Source: Pseudoalteromonas gelatinilytica
GTDB taxonomy: Bacteria > Pseudomonadota > Gammaproteobacteria > Enterobacterales > Alteromonadaceae
Length of the DNA: 64,000 bases
Reading direction: 5' to 3'
Assembly: GCF_001641615.1 (NCBI RefSeq)
Contig: NZ_LRRU01000017.1
Coordinates: 1 to 64,000, forward strand
Shown: in pieces, positions 38,267 through 47,980 of the stretch
Numbering within the stretch: the first letter of the stretch is position 1
Layout: the number at the start of each line of letters is the position of its first letter
Position numbers and translations under genes: made by a program
The notes under the pieces: model-generated
What the model was told of the DNA's origin: nothing
Databases searched by the model: none
The model's input: the letters and a program-made list of their open reading frames with translations, nothing else

Positions 38267-39349
38267 TTACCTGATCTTTAATGTCGCAAGGCCAGCAAGT
38301 ACTAGCACGATTGAAATAATCCAAAAGCGCACAATAACGCGCGGCTCAGGCCAACCCTTTAATTCATAATGGTGGTGAATAGGCGCCATTCTAAAAATAC
38401 GTTGACCACGTAATTTGTATGAACCTACTTGTAAAATCACCGATAATGCTTCCATTACAAACACACCACCCATGATGATAAGTACCAGTTCTTGGCGAAC
38501 CAGCACCGCAATAATACCCAAAGCACCACCCAGTGCTAATGAGCCTACATCACCCATAAATACCTGTGCTGGGTAGGTGTTAAACCATAAGAAACCAAGT
38601 CCAGCCCCGACAATCGCAGTACACACAACCACAAGCTCACTGGCGAGCGGTAAATGCGGAATATGTAGGTAGCTTGAGAAATTAACGTTACCAGTTAAGT
38701 AAGCAATAATGGCAAGTGCTGCCGCTACTAAAATGGTTGGCACAATCGCTAAACCATCAAGGCCATCTGTCAGGTTTACCGCGTTCGACGTACCTACAAT
38801 TACAAAGTAAGTCATCACGATATAAAACAAGCCAAGTTGTGGTAACACGTCTTTGAAAAACGGCACAACTAATGAGGTTTCGCTGCCTTGCTGCGAGGTA
38901 AAATAAAGCGCACTGGCAACCACTAACGCAATCACTGATTGCCAAAAGTATTTCCACTTCGCAATTAAGCCTTTAGGGTCTTTGCGGATCACTTTACGGT
39001 AGTCATCAATAAAGCCAACCACACCTAACGAGCCCACTACAAATAAGGTTGCCCAAACATATTTATTTGAAAGGTCTGCCCACAGTAAAGTGCTAGTAAA
39101 AATCGCCGCTAAAATCAAAATGCCGCCCATAGTTGGGGTGCCTTTTTTAGATAGGTGAGACTCTGGGCCATCGTGACGAACCACCTGACCAATCTGCATT
39201 TTTTGTAATGCACGAATTAGCTTAGGACCAAAATAAAGTGAGATAAGCAGTGCTGTTAAAATACCTAAAATCGCGCGCAGCGTAAGGTAAGAAAAAACAT
39301 TAAAGCCACTGTAATACTGTGTTAAATACTCTGCCAGCCAAACTAACAT
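38267..39349 (-). CDS. mraY: Phospho-MurNAc-pentapeptide translocase MraY
   Basis: MraY transfers phospho-MurNAc-pentapeptide to undecaprenyl phosphate, forming lipid I. It is a ten-helix, 360-residue membrane enzyme. [11 protein letters not shown], the Asp pair in [22 protein letters not shown] and the [15 protein letters not shown] loop are the catalytic and diagnostic motifs. It overlaps the murF stop by 7 bases. Confidence 0.98.
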   Translation of the reverse strand: MLVWLAEYLTQYYSGFNVFSYLTLRAILGILTALLISLYFGPKLIRALQKMQIGQVVRHDGPESHLSKKGTPTMGGILILAAIFTSTLLWADLSNKYVWATLFVVGSLGVVGFIDDYRKVIRKDPKGLIAKWKYFWQSVIALVVASALYFTSQQGSETSLVVPFFKDVLPQLGLFYIVMTYFVIVGTSNAVNLTDGLDGLAIVPTILVAAALAIIAYLTGNVNFSSYLHIPHLPLASELVVVCTAIVGAGLGFLWFNTYPAQVFMGDVGSLALGGALGIIAVLVRQELVLIIMGGVFVMEALSVILQVGSYKLRGQRIFRMAPIHHHYELKGWPEPRVIVRFWIISIVLVLAGLATLKIR

Positions 39350-40731
39350 GACGATACTCCATTGTTGCCATCTTGCTGGCTATTTACTAAATCTTCGACC
39401 ACTAGCTCCATACGAGAACTGCGCGAACCTTTGACAACAACCGTGGTTTTTTGCATCGATTGGGCAAGCACACTTTGTAATTGTTGTAATAATTGTTCAC
39501 GACTTGAGAAGTGGCGGTTTGGCTTTTCAAATACATCACTGGCTGATTTACTTAATACGCCTAAGCTATAAAGCTCATCAATGCCTTTTTGCTGTGCATA
39601 CTCACCGACTTGTTGATGATAAAAGCGCGCTTCTTCGCCAAGCTCTCCCATATCACCTAACGCAAAAATACGACGACCCGGCATATCACTTAATAAATCA
39701 ATTGCTGCTTTAACCGATTGCACATTCGCATTATAGGTATCATCAATCACCGTCAAGGTATCTGATACTTTAAGGACGTTAACGCGGCCTTTAACTTCGC
39801 CCATGGTCGCCAGCGCTGATGCAACGCTTTCAAGGCTTACACCCAACTCAGTGGTTAAGGCAGTTGCAATTAACGCATTAGCAATATTATGTTTGCCCGG
39901 TAATGCGAGCGTAACAGGTACTTTTTTATCTTTATTACAAAGCATGAAAGAAGCGCGCGCTTGTTCATCAAGCACCACATCTTCCGCCCAATAATCTAAT
40001 TGTTGGCTAGTAGAAAAGCGTTTTACATTGCGTTCAGTTAATTTATCAAGCCAAAAATCGGCAAAGTCGCTGTCGCAATTGACGATAGCAACCCCATTAG
40101 GCTTTAAGCCGTCATAGATTTCGCCTTTTGCCGTTGCAACACCTTGTAATGAGCCAAAGCCTTCTAAGTGAGAAGCCGCAACATTACATACCACAGCAAC
40201 ATCAGGTTTTGTCATTGCAACGGTGTAAGCTATTTCACCAATGTGGTTTGCACCTAACTCAATCACCGCATATTGGTGTTGTGGTTCAAGGCGTAATAAT
40301 GTCAGCGGTACACCAATGTCATTATTAAAGTTACCTTTTGTTGCCAGTACTTCGCCGTGACCAGATAAAATCGCCGCACACATTTCTTTAACGGTCGTTT
40401 TACCAACGCTACCTGTGATAGCAATTGTTTTTGGTGCGACCTGTGCCATCACAGCGGCGCCAATTTGGCCAAGCGCAATACGTGTGTCACTGACCACAAA
40501 CTGCACAATATCGACATTAACAGGACGCGCTACAATGGCAGCTATCGCCCCTTTTTCTTTTGCTTGCGCAACAAATTTATGCCCGTCAAAATTAGGCCCT
40601 TGTAGCGCTAAAAACACTTCACCGTCGCACAACGTGCGGGTGTCAGTGTTAATATTTTTTACCGTTTGATTACCACCTTGGTAATCGGTTGCTAGAACAT
40701 TTGCTAGCCAATCAAAATCCATAGGGATCAT
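39343..40731 (-). CDS. murF: UDP-MurNAc-tripeptide--D-alanyl-D-alanine ligase MurF
   Basis: MurF attaches D-Ala-D-Ala to complete the pentapeptide. [13 protein letters not shown] is the P-loop, [13 protein letters not shown] and [12 protein letters not shown] are central motifs, and [17 protein letters not shown] contacts the ligand in the C-domain. The 462-residue length is standard. Its ATG overlaps the murE stop by 4 bases. It is preceded by murE and followed by mraY, the invariant order of the cluster. Confidence 0.97.
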   Translation of the reverse strand: MIPMDFDWLANVLATDYQGGNQTVKNINTDTRTLCDGEVFLALQGPNFDGHKFVAQAKEKGAIAAIVARPVNVDIVQFVVSDTRIALGQIGAAVMAQVAPKTIAITGSVGKTTVKEMCAAILSGHGEVLATKGNFNNDIGVPLTLLRLEPQHQYAVIELGANHIGEIAYTVAMTKPDVAVVCNVAASHLEGFGSLQGVATAKGEIYDGLKPNGVAIVNCDSDFADFWLDKLTERNVKRFSTSQQLDYWAEDVVLDEQARASFMLCNKDKKVPVTLALPGKHNIANALIATALTTELGVSLESVASALATMGEVKGRVNVLKVSDTLTVIDDTYNANVQSVKAAIDLLSDMPGRRIFALGDMGELGEEARFYHQQVGEYAQQKGIDELYSLGVLSKSASDVFEKPNRHFSSREQLLQQLQSVLAQSMQKTTVVVKGSRSSRMELVVEDLVNSQQDGNNGVSSC

Positions 40732-42206
40732 AACTGCGCCCCTTGCGATTTTTCTTTTAATTGTTGTTGTACATATTGACGATCGCAGAAGTCGATTCGT
40801 TGGTCGCCAATGATTTGATAGTCTTCGTGGCCTTTACCTGCAATAAGAATGACATCATCAGCCCCCGCTTGTGCGATGGCATAGCTAATAGCTTGTGCGC
40901 GGTCTGCTTCACAATGTGCTCGTTCAGGCTGTTCAAGCCCTGCAACTACATCTGCGATAATAGCGTCTGGGTCTTCACTTCTCGGGTTATCACTGGTGAT
41001 AATAATACGGTCTGCATTACCTTCAGCAGCTTTTGCCATCATCGGGCGCTTGCCTTTATCTCGGTCGCCACCACAGCCAAACACACAGCTCACGCCACCG
41101 GGAACATGTTTTTGCAATGCTTGTAATGCCAGTGCTAATGCATCAGGAGTGTGGGCATAGTCAACAATACAAGTCGGTTGACCTGGCGCACTAAATGCCT
41201 GCATACGCCCTGCTACAGGCTGTAATGTTTTACACCCTTCAACAAGTAAACTAAGTGGGTAACCCATACCTAATAAAGTGGCCATTGCAGCGGCTAAGTT
41301 ATAGAGGTTAAATTCACCAAATAGCGTACTGTTAACTTCAGCTTGTCCCCAGCTAGTATCGAACTTCGCCGAAATACCGGCGTTATCATAGGTTACATCA
41401 CTGAAATAAACAAAACGTGCGTTTTCAGGTGGTAAATTTTTATGCCCATAACAAATCAGGTTATTAAAGTCGTATTTATCTAACCACGCTTCAACTTGCG
41501 CATCGTCTTGATTAAGCACTACAAGCTCAGGCATATGGTCACGCATTAACATCAACTTCGCATCACCATAGGCATCCATCGTGCCATGATAATCTAAGTG
41601 ATCGCGTGAAAGATTAGTAAACACTGCAGCTTTAAATTTACACTGTTCAACACGTTGCTGTACTAAGCCATGAGATGAAACTTCCATAGCCACAACATCA
41701 TTCTGCTCTGCAACAAGCTCAGATAAAATACGTTGTAAATCAACACTCGATGGTGTGGTGTTTGCCAGCTCGGTCAGGTTATCAGGATGCCCATAACCAA
41801 GCGTACCAATCACAGCTGCACGTTTATGACAGTGCTGCGCTAAGTGCGCGATCATCGCTGTGATAGTCGATTTACCATTGGTGCCTGTCACACCCACTAA
41901 ATCCAGCTGCTTTGATGGCTGTTGGTAAAAAGCAGCTGCAAGTGCAGGCAGCTTTTTCGCTAAATCGGTTACTAGATAAAGTGGTTCAAAATCACTTTCG
42001 AACTCACATAAACGGTCGGCAATGACTGCCACCGCACCATTTTCAATGGCTTTTTCAATAAACTGTCCGCCATCGAGTTGATGGCCTTTTATGGCAACAA
42101 ACACATCGCCAGCTTTGACATCTCGGCTATCAAGACGTAGTTGATTGACCACTAAACTATTGGCCTCAACATCAATATGATTAAGAATCGGTTTTAAATC
42201 ACGCAT
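40728..42206 (-). CDS. murE: UDP-MurNAc-dipeptide--meso-diaminopimelate ligase MurE
   Basis: MurE adds the third stem residue. The DNPRSEDP motif in the C-domain is diagnostic for meso-diaminopimelate rather than lysine, as expected for a Gram-negative cell. VTGTNGKSTITAM is the P-loop, TTPSSVDL the UDP-MurNAc-dipeptide site and NLSRDHLDYHG a central motif. The 492-residue length is normal. It overlaps ftsI by 8 bases. Confidence 0.97.
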   Translation of the reverse strand: MRDLKPILNHIDVEANSLVVNQLRLDSRDVKAGDVFVAIKGHQLDGGQFIEKAIENGAVAVIADRLCEFESDFEPLYLVTDLAKKLPALAAAFYQQPSKQLDLVGVTGTNGKSTITAMIAHLAQHCHKRAAVIGTLGYGHPDNLTELANTTPSSVDLQRILSELVAEQNDVVAMEVSSHGLVQQRVEQCKFKAAVFTNLSRDHLDYHGTMDAYGDAKLMLMRDHMPELVVLNQDDAQVEAWLDKYDFNNLICYGHKNLPPENARFVYFSDVTYDNAGISAKFDTSWGQAEVNSTLFGEFNLYNLAAAMATLLGMGYPLSLLVEGCKTLQPVAGRMQAFSAPGQPTCIVDYAHTPDALALALQALQKHVPGGVSCVFGCGGDRDKGKRPMMAKAAEGNADRIIITSDNPRSEDPDAIIADVVAGLEQPERAHCEADRAQAISYAIAQAGADDVILIAGKGHEDYQIIGDQRIDFCDRQYVQQQLKEKSQGAQL

Positions 42207-44016
42207 CGTTATCTTTGCCTTCTACGTACGCAACCGCATCTTTGTCCGGTGCAACGTTGAGAATTCTTAAGGCATTGGAGACAATCTCTGCAAATGCAGG
42301 ACCTGCCGTCGCACCGCCGTAATAAACATCTCCACCCGGTTCGTTAATCATTACTACTACCGCTAAACGTGGGTTACTCGCTGGTGCAAGGCCAGCAATA
42401 TAGCCGACGTACTCGTCACCGTAACCACCTACCGCGGCTTTTTTAGAAGTACCTGTTTTTGCTGCTGCGCGATAGCCATCAACATGAACCTTTTGTGCGG
42501 TACCGCCTTTCTCAAACACGCTTTCCATCATGTGAACAACAGCTTCAACGTCTTTTTGCTGAAAAACTCGCTCACCTTCAGGAATTGACTCTTGTTTAAG
42601 TACCGTAAGCGGACGCATCACGCCACCTGAACCTAACATCGCATAAAAGCGCGCCATTTGTGCGGTGCTTACAGCGAGGTTATAGCCAAATGATAATGCG
42701 GCAATTTCATGATCTGACCAGCGGCGATTTGGATAAAATAAACCACTGCTTTCACCAACCATGCCCGTGCCACTGTCGCTGCCAAATCCGACTTTTTCAT
42801 ACAGGCTAACAAAGTAGTCTTTTGGTAGTTCTTGACTCACCTTTGTTACACCCATATTACTTGAATACTTTAAGATTTCTCTTAACGTCATCTTGCCGTG
42901 ATTACGGGTATCTTGTACTAGGCTTCCGCCAACGCGCATCCAGCCAGGAGAAGTATCAACGATTGAATCCGGTTGAATTGTGCCGTAGTCTAAACCAGCT
43001 AAAATGGCTAGCGGCTTAACAGTTGAGCCAGGCTCAAACAAATCGGTAATTGCACGGTTGCGACGCTTATGTGGAGCTGCATCTGATAAGTTATTTGGGT
43101 TAAACGACGGGCTGTTCACCATGGCTAACACTTCGCCGGTTTTAACATCTACAACCATAGCCGAGCCTGAGGTCGCTTTGTACGATAAAACGGCTGATTT
43201 TACCGCTTTGTAGGCAATTGCTTGAATACGCTGGTCGATGCTTAAATGAATGTTCTCTGGTTCTACACGCTCACGTTCATCGAGCACTTCGACTTCACGG
43301 CCTTGCGCATCTTTACGAATAGTACGTTGCCCTTCAACACCGGTTAACGATTTTTCATACAGCTTTTCAATCCCTTCGATACCATGACCATCAATGTTGG
43401 TGAAACCAATAACATGAGCTGTCACTTCACCAGCTGGGTAATAACGTTTTGACTCATCCAGCAAATGAATACCTGGTAAACGAAGGTCACCAATATAGTT
43501 AGCAACGGCAGGGGTAACCTGACGTTTTAGATACACAAAACGACGTTTTGGGTTATCACGTAGGCGAGAGTTAATTTTACTAGGTTCAATACGTAATACA
43601 TCAGCAAGCTCACGCCAACGAATATCATTGCTGTAATAAGCAGCAATACGTTTATCTAATTCAACTGTGTTTTCTGCAAGTGCTTGTTGGTCTTCGCCGT
43701 TTTTGCGAGCTTGACGAAGAACTTTACTGATCAGTGATTTATGTAGCGCTTTAGGATCAGCATACACACTCACTACAGGCACACTCACTGCCAATTCTTT
43801 GCCATTGCGATCGAAGATCATGCCACGCTGCACATGTTGTTTTTCAACTCGTACAGTACGTTTATCACTTTCTGAACGGGCTTTGTCCGGTTCAATCACT
43901 TGTAAAAAAGCGGCACGCGCAACCAGCGTCATAAAGACTAAAAACACCACAGAGCACACAAGCAAAAAGCGCCATGTGATTAAGGTATTAGTTGGCTTTT
44001 TCCCTCTGCTTCTCAT
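42199..44016 (-). CDS. ftsI: Septal transpeptidase FtsI (PBP3)
   Basis: FtsI cross-links septal peptidoglycan and works with FtsW. A short cytoplasmic tail and one transmembrane helix (about residues 14-33) lead to a pedestal domain, then the class B penicillin-binding transpeptidase domain. The active site has FEPGSTVKP (catalytic Ser and Lys), YSSNMGVTK (SxN box) and AKTGTSKKA (KTG box). The 605-residue length is typical. Its ATG overlaps the ftsL stop by 4 bases. Confidence 0.97.
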   Translation of the reverse strand: MRSRGKKPTNTLITWRFLLVCSVVFLVFMTLVARAAFLQVIEPDKARSESDKRTVRVEKQHVQRGMIFDRNGKELAVSVPVVSVYADPKALHKSLISKVLRQARKNGEDQQALAENTVELDKRIAAYYSNDIRWRELADVLRIEPSKINSRLRDNPKRRFVYLKRQVTPAVANYIGDLRLPGIHLLDESKRYYPAGEVTAHVIGFTNIDGHGIEGIEKLYEKSLTGVEGQRTIRKDAQGREVEVLDERERVEPENIHLSIDQRIQAIAYKAVKSAVLSYKATSGSAMVVDVKTGEVLAMVNSPSFNPNNLSDAAPHKRRNRAITDLFEPGSTVKPLAILAGLDYGTIQPDSIVDTSPGWMRVGGSLVQDTRNHGKMTLREILKYSSNMGVTKVSQELPKDYFVSLYEKVGFGSDSGTGMVGESSGLFYPNRRWSDHEIAALSFGYNLAVSTAQMARFYAMLGSGGVMRPLTVLKQESIPEGERVFQQKDVEAVVHMMESVFEKGGTAQKVHVDGYRAAAKTGTSKKAAVGGYGDEYVGYIAGLAPASNPRLAVVVMINEPGGDVYYGGATAGPAFAEIVSNALRILNVAPDKDAVAYVEGKDNDA

Positions 44017-44339
44017 CGCAGTATTACCACCTGTTCGTCTTGGCTGGTTGGCCGTTTCATTTCTAATTGCATGGTTGCTACTTCTTCAATGCGCGCATGC
44101 TGCGAATAAAACTCTTCTTCTACGAGCAAGTAACGCCACTCTAAATCGAGCTCATCGCGTTCTTGCAATAATTTGTCTTGTGTTATCAGCTGCTGACGCG
44201 CTAAATGCGTCACCTGAACCACACTCAAGCTTGATGCGAGGATCACAACCAACAAGGCCAAGGTCAGCTTATTAGCTCCTAGGCCTTTAAAAATCTCGAT
44301 AAATAAATTGGGTTGGCGATGTGTCGCTTTAGCTTTCAT
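44013..44339 (-). CDS. ftsL: Cell division protein FtsL
   Basis: FtsL is a small bitopic coiled-coil protein that joins FtsB and FtsQ and helps activate FtsWI. The 108 residues contain one transmembrane helix at about 23-42 (KLTLALLVVILASSLSVVQV) and a periplasmic heptad-rich coil rich in Leu, Glu and Gln. Sequence identity to other FtsL proteins is usually low; size and position between rsmH and ftsI decide the call. It shares a base with the rsmH stop (TAATG type). Confidence 0.93.
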   Translation of the reverse strand: MKAKATHRQPNLFIEIFKGLGANKLTLALLVVILASSLSVVQVTHLARQQLITQDKLLQERDELDLEWRYLLVEEEFYSQHARIEEVATMQLEMKRPTSQDEQVVILR

Positions 44340-45274
44340 TACAACCTCTGAGCTACCCTTAACACTGAGCTACGTGAACGCGGGTTCGCTTCAATTTCCG
44401 CCTTACTTGGCTTAATGGCTTTACCCACTGCCTTTAACGTCAGGTTTTTGTTTATTTGTGCGTCCGTCAAAGGCAGACCTCTGGGTATCGCCTCTCCCTT
44501 ACTCTGTTTTTTAATAAACTGCTTAACAATGCGATCTTCTAACGAGTGGAACGAAATAACCACTAAACGTCCACCAGGTTTTAACACCTCAACAGCGGCT
44601 TGCAGTGCAGTTTGAATTTCTTCAAGCTCACTGTTGATATAAATACGGATCGCTTGGAATGTTCGTGTAGCTGGGTGTTTATGTTTATCTTTCACTGGCA
44701 CCGCTTCATCGACTAAGTCAGCAAGCTGCTTAGTGCTGATGATCGGTGTATGCTCACGTGTTTCAATAATTTTATGAGCAATACGACGACCAAATTTTTC
44801 TTCGCCGTAGGTTTTAATCACATGAGTAATATCTTCAAGTTCAGCTTCTGCTAGCCATTGTGCCGCACTGCGACCACTGGTTGGGTCCATACGCATATCA
44901 AGCGGGCCATCTTTCATAAAACTAAAGCCACGCTCAGCATCATCAAGCTGTGGTGAAGAAACGCCGATATCTAACAGAATACCGTCAACCTTGCCGATTA
45001 AATCGTTATCTTCGGCAACCGTTTTAAGATTTGAAAAGCGAGTGTGAGCAATCGAAAAACGTGCATCATCAGCAAATTTTTCGGCAGCTTTAATAGCTTG
45101 TGGGTCTTGGTCAATCGCTTGTAAGCGACCTTGCTCACTTAATCGCGCAAGAATTTGTCCAGAGTGTCCACCGCGACCAAATGTGCCATCCATGTAAATG
45201 CCTTCGGGTTTTATATCCAAAGCATCTATGGTTTCGTCCATCAGTACAGAGACATGTTCAAATTGCGCTGTCAT
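44339..45274 (-). CDS. rsmH: 16S rRNA (cytosine-1402-N4)-methyltransferase RsmH
   Basis: RsmH (MraW) methylates N4 of C1402 in the ribosomal P site. [13 protein letters not shown] at the start, [14 protein letters not shown] (S-adenosylmethionine loop), [22 protein letters not shown] and [16 protein letters not shown] are the family blocks. The 311-residue length is standard. It lies 30 bases after mraZ and is the second gene of the dcw operon. Confidence 0.97.
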   Translation of the reverse strand: MTAQFEHVSVLMDETIDALDIKPEGIYMDGTFGRGGHSGQILARLSEQGRLQAIDQDPQAIKAAEKFADDARFSIAHTRFSNLKTVAEDNDLIGKVDGILLDIGVSSPQLDDAERGFSFMKDGPLDMRMDPTSGRSAAQWLAEAELEDITHVIKTYGEEKFGRRIAHKIIETREHTPIISTKQLADLVDEAVPVKDKHKHPATRTFQAIRIYINSELEEIQTALQAAVEVLKPGGRLVVISFHSLEDRIVKQFIKKQSKGEAIPRGLPLTDAQINKNLTLKAVGKAIKPSKAEIEANPRSRSSVLRVAQRL

Positions 45275-45304
45275 TAGCTATTTTTTGCCTTTTTATTATT
45301 GTGG

Positions 45305-45763
45305 TTAGAGTGAAAAGTTATCAAATTCAGGATTCGCCTCAAAATCGCCTAGGCGTTCAATTTCAGTATCTTGGCGCATTTGTTCATGCCAACGATCTTC
45401 ATCCCAAATTTCAAACTTGTTCATCAAGCCAACCAACATGATTTTTTTTCCAAGTTCTGCATGTGCGCGTAACGACGGCGCCAGCAAAATTCGGCCATTT
45501 TTATCTAGTTGATACTCTGTAGCGTTACCGAGCAACATACGTTGCATACGGCGAGCGCGTGGATTCATGTTCGAAATTTTTAATAATCGTTCTTCAATTT
45601 CGAGCCATTCTGCTAACGGATATAACCACAAACACGGTTCGTTTAAGGCTACAGTGCAAATAACCGTTCCCTGATCTTCAGACAAGATCGCATCTCGGTA
45701 CTTTGTAGGTACCGCAAAGCGTCCTTTATCATCCAAACTCAGAGAGCTCGCACCCCGAAACAT
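45305..45763 (-). CDS. mraZ: Transcriptional regulator MraZ
   Basis: MraZ is a ring-forming DNA-binding protein with two SpoVT/AbrB-like domains: SLDDKGRFAVPTKYRD at residues 8-23 and QLDKNGRILLAPSLR near 82-97. In E. coli it represses the dcw operon by binding direct repeats before its own gene. Here the upstream region carries five pentamers at exact 10-base steps, overlapping the promoter, which fits autoregulation. The 152-residue length is standard. It is the first gene of the operon. Confidence 0.97.
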   Translation of the reverse strand: MFRGASSLSLDDKGRFAVPTKYRDAILSEDQGTVICTVALNEPCLWLYPLAEWLEIEERLLKISNMNPRARRMQRMLLGNATEYQLDKNGRILLAPSLRAHAELGKKIMLVGLMNKFEIWDEDRWHEQMRQDTEIERLGDFEANPEFDNFSL

Positions 45764-45810
45764 AGCTTGCCTTAAAAATTAGGTTATTAATCGTTAATGA
45801 TTATTTCCGA

Positions 45811-45855
45811 TCCAGTTTGATCCACTAAAAACCACTTTTTACCACAGTGCTCCAG
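45811..45855 (-). promoter_or_regulatory. MraZ-type operator: five pentamers with 10-base period
   Basis: On the minus strand CTGGA, GTGGT, GTGGT, GTGGA and CTGGA begin at exact 10-base intervals (plus-strand starts 45851, 45841, 45831, 45821, 45811). Adjacent units are separated by 5 bases, often A/T-rich, as in the repeated boxes described for MraZ. The array covers the -10 element and the start region, ideal for repression. Confidence 0.7.
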
Positions 45856-45883
45856 TTTAGGGCTTGACAAGCCTTTTTGTCAA
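45854..45883 (-). promoter_or_regulatory. Probable dcw operon promoter
   Basis: On the minus strand a perfect TTGACA (45878-45883) is followed after 18 bases by TAAACT (45854-45859). The predicted start lies near 45847, inside the MraZ repeat array. In the rest of the gap between mraZ and the next plus-strand gene (45764-46224) I see only a second repeat pair at 45954-45968 and A/T-rich sequence. Confidence 0.65.
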
Positions 45884-45953
45884 GTAAGCAGATCATCATA
45901 AGCGCCTTGTGAAGCCAGAAAAAATAAGGGCTCGGGCAAAGCCTATGAATTAC

Positions 45954-45968
45954 GTGGGAAAAAGTGGT
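45954..45968 (+). promoter_or_regulatory. Second, opposite-strand MraZ-like repeat pair
   Basis: GTGGG (45954-45958) and GTGGT (45964-45968) are separated by AAAAA, the same unit and spacing as the mraZ operator, but on the plus strand and about 100 bases upstream of it. It could be an auxiliary MraZ site or act on the plus-strand gene at 46225. With only two units, chance cannot be excluded. Confidence 0.35.
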
Positions 45969-46224
45969 AAACATCGAAAAAAAATTTTTTTCCTATTTTC
46001 TTGGCTATGTATTAGGGAAAAATGGTTAATGAATGACCAATGAATAATTACAAAAATTTCTTATTCTGTAATTTTTACTTAATCACCCTGCAAGAGTTAC
46101 GAGCATTCTCCAACCAACGGCTGATTTAAAAACATAACGCATTGAAAAAATTAACTTTTACTATTTGGTATGAAGGTTGCGACAGGTTAACTACCAATTA
46201 AATGGCAATTTTTAAGGAATGATT

Positions 46225-46566
46225 ATGACTACCGCAACTTCAAAATCGAACTCAAGCGCAGCAACTAATGGCAGTGCACACTCGAACGCGGCTCAAGTAG
46301 AGGCGCCATTCACAGAAAAAGCAACAGAAGCAGCACACCACGCTGTAGATGCATTATCATCGCGTGCAGCAAGTGCTGAGCACAGTGTTCGTCAAGGTGC
46401 ATCGAGCTCAGCTCAAACGCTTTCTGAAAAGCAAGCTATAGCACGCGCTAAAATTAATGAGTACAGTGGTAAAACTCGTAAGCTTGCATCAGAGAACCCA
46501 CTTGCGACAGCAGGTATTGCATTTGCAGCAGGCATGCTAGTAACCGCACTTATTCGTCGTAAGTAA
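46225..46566 (+). CDS. YqjD/ElaB-type (DUF883) protein
   Basis: This 113-residue protein has a long helical, Ala/Ser-rich amphipathic part (about 25-90) and one C-terminal transmembrane helix (NPLATAGIAFAAGMLVTALI) ending in IRRK. That is the layout of YqjD/ElaB proteins, which in E. coli attach to the inner membrane by the C-terminus and associate with ribosomes in stationary phase. ATG 46219 touches AAGGA directly; ATG 46225 has proper spacing and is preferred. It heads a run with YqjE- and YqjK-like genes. Confidence 0.8.
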   Translation: MTTATSKSNSSAATNGSAHSNAAQVEAPFTEKATEAAHHAVDALSSRAASAEHSVRQGASSSAQTLSEKQAIARAKINEYSGKTRKLASENPLATAGIAFAAGMLVTALIRRK

Positions 46567-46571
46567 TCGTT

Positions 46572-47018
46572 ATGCAATCTTCTCAATCTACAGATGAGAA
46601 AACGCAAGATGCCAATGATCAGCCGTTAAACGCTGATCAGTGGCAAGATCATCTTGCCAAATTATCTGACTATGCCAAACAGCTTTATATTGACTACCGC
46701 AAGCAAACGGGGCTTTGCAAACAGCTTGCCGCAGCGGAGTGGCGCTTATCAACACGCTCACTCGCCTTAACGATTATCTTACTCGTCTGTTTTGCTGGGG
46801 GGTTAGTGCTGCTATGGGCTGGCTTACTTGCCACTGTAGGTATCGCGATATTTAGCTTTAGCCAATCATTGTGGTTATCTGCTGTTTCATTGATTGTTTT
46901 GCAATTGCTTTGTCTTACATGGCTTTGGAAAAACATTGGTTATGTCAGCAGTAAAATTGGTTTTGATCATACGCTCAAGAGCGTTCGTCAATTACTGAAT
47001 ATAAATAAGGATGAATGA
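46572..47018 (+). CDS. YqjE-like phage-holin-family membrane protein
   Basis: A 148-residue protein with an acidic N-terminus and two closely spaced transmembrane helices (about 62-85 and 90-113), matching the YqjE group. No enzymatic motif is visible. It lies 5 bases after the YqjD-like gene and overlaps the next start by 4 bases, forming a translationally coupled set. The function of the group is not established; a stress-related role is guessed from YqjD. Confidence 0.75.
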   Translation: MQSSQSTDEKTQDANDQPLNADQWQDHLAKLSDYAKQLYIDYRKQTGLCKQLAAAEWRLSTRSLALTIILLVCFAGGLVLLWAGLLATVGIAIFSFSQSLWLSAVSLIVLQLLCLTWLWKNIGYVSSKIGFDHTLKSVRQLLNINKDE

Positions 47019-47275
47019 TGTTAATTGATTATTTTATCAATAAGCCACAACACAAAGTCAGTGAGCTTAGTCATCAAATGGATTTACAAGATGAGCTTAA
47101 ACGCCAGCATCATCAAGCATTTAATTACCGCCTGAAACGTTTTGCTGTCAGTAAGGTGGGTATTGCCAGTGCCTTTACGGCGGGTATGGGCTACGAAGCG
47201 CTCAATGATCCACAGCCAAAAAGCAGCAAACTGAAACAAATTGGTCGCTTTAGCTGGTTACTGCGTTTGTTGTGA
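47015..47275 (+). CDS. YqjK-like small protein
   Basis: An 86-residue basic protein, third in the yqjD-yqjE-yqjK arrangement. It has a short helix near residues 43-62 (VSKVGIASAFTAGMGYEAL) that may lie at the membrane, and many Lys, Gln and His residues. Identity is low, so position supports the call more than sequence does. Its ATG overlaps the previous stop by 4 bases. Confidence 0.65.
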   Translation: MMLIDYFINKPQHKVSELSHQMDLQDELKRQHHQAFNYRLKRFAVSKVGIASAFTAGMGYEALNDPQPKSSKLKQIGRFSWLLRLL

Positions 47276-47364
47276 TCTTTATCATGTAAAGTGTGCATTT
47301 TACTTCTCTTTTCCAGCCATTTTCATTACTTTAAACACACACTAGCTATTTGTGGAAACCTAAG

Positions 47365-47940
47365 GTGAAAAAAAGGATTGTATTAACAGGCGGACCTGGT
47401 GGTGGTAAAACAACAGCCATCGATTTATTAAGACGTGAGTTTTCAAAACAAATTGTCGTGGTGCCAGAGTCTGCGACCATGCTTTTCAGTGGTGGTATAG
47501 AACGAGGCGATTCAGCTCATCTTATCAAAGCCCATCAACAAGCTATCTTCAGCTTACAAAAACACCTTGAACATATTCAGCGAACCATGCACCCAGATCG
47601 TTTAATGCTTTGCGATCGTGGTAGCTTAGATGGCCTTGCCTACTGGCCTGGTGAACAAGATGAGTTTTTTCAGTGTTTAAACACCAGCCTAGAAATCGAA
47701 CTTAACCAGTATGATGCAGTGATCTTTTTTGAAACGGCTGCTAAATCTGGGCAGAGTATTCATTCTAATAACCCAGTCAGAAACGAATCTGATCAACAAG
47801 CCATATTGCTTGATGACAAACTACAAGCTGTTTGGTCTCAGCACCCTAACTTTAATTTAGTGAAAAGTTCAGAGTCATTTATTCAAAAGGTGATGTTTGG
47901 CATCGACACCATCCGCATGGTCATGGATAGCTATAACTAA
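47365..47940 (+). CDS. AAA-type P-loop ATPase of the AAA_28/TTD14 class
   Basis: A soluble protein with VLTGGPGGGKTTAIDLL as Walker A near residue 6-22, a Walker B-like LMLCDRGSLDG near 90, and an IFFETAAKSG strand-loop near 131. This single-domain NTPase class includes NadR-kinase-like proteins; the substrate is unknown. The frame is open from TTG 47350; GTG 47365 starts just before the first strand and is preferred (191 residues). It stands alone between the YqjK-like gene and a convergent gene. Confidence 0.8.
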   Translation: MKKRIVLTGGPGGGKTTAIDLLRREFSKQIVVVPESATMLFSGGIERGDSAHLIKAHQQAIFSLQKHLEHIQRTMHPDRLMLCDRGSLDGLAYWPGEQDEFFQCLNTSLEIELNQYDAVIFFETAAKSGQSIHSNNPVRNESDQQAILLDDKLQAVWSQHPNFNLVKSSESFIQKVMFGIDTIRMVMDSYN

Positions 47941-47972
47941 CAGCTTAATCAAGCCATTAAACTGTTAGTTAT
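47933..47972. terminator. 11-bp perfect inverted repeat between convergent genes
   Basis: ATAACTAACAG (47933-47943) pairs perfectly with 47962-47972 around an 18-base loop and includes the stop codon of the ATPase gene. There is no T-run. It may terminate both convergent transcripts or bind a dimeric protein. Confidence 0.4.
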
Positions 47973-47980
47973 CAGGTCTA

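Noticed and set aside
45861..45883. Palindrome GGCTTGACAAGCC followed by TTTTT as a terminator
   Set aside because: The loop would be one base, and the sequence is better explained as the -35 element and spacer of the dcw promoter.
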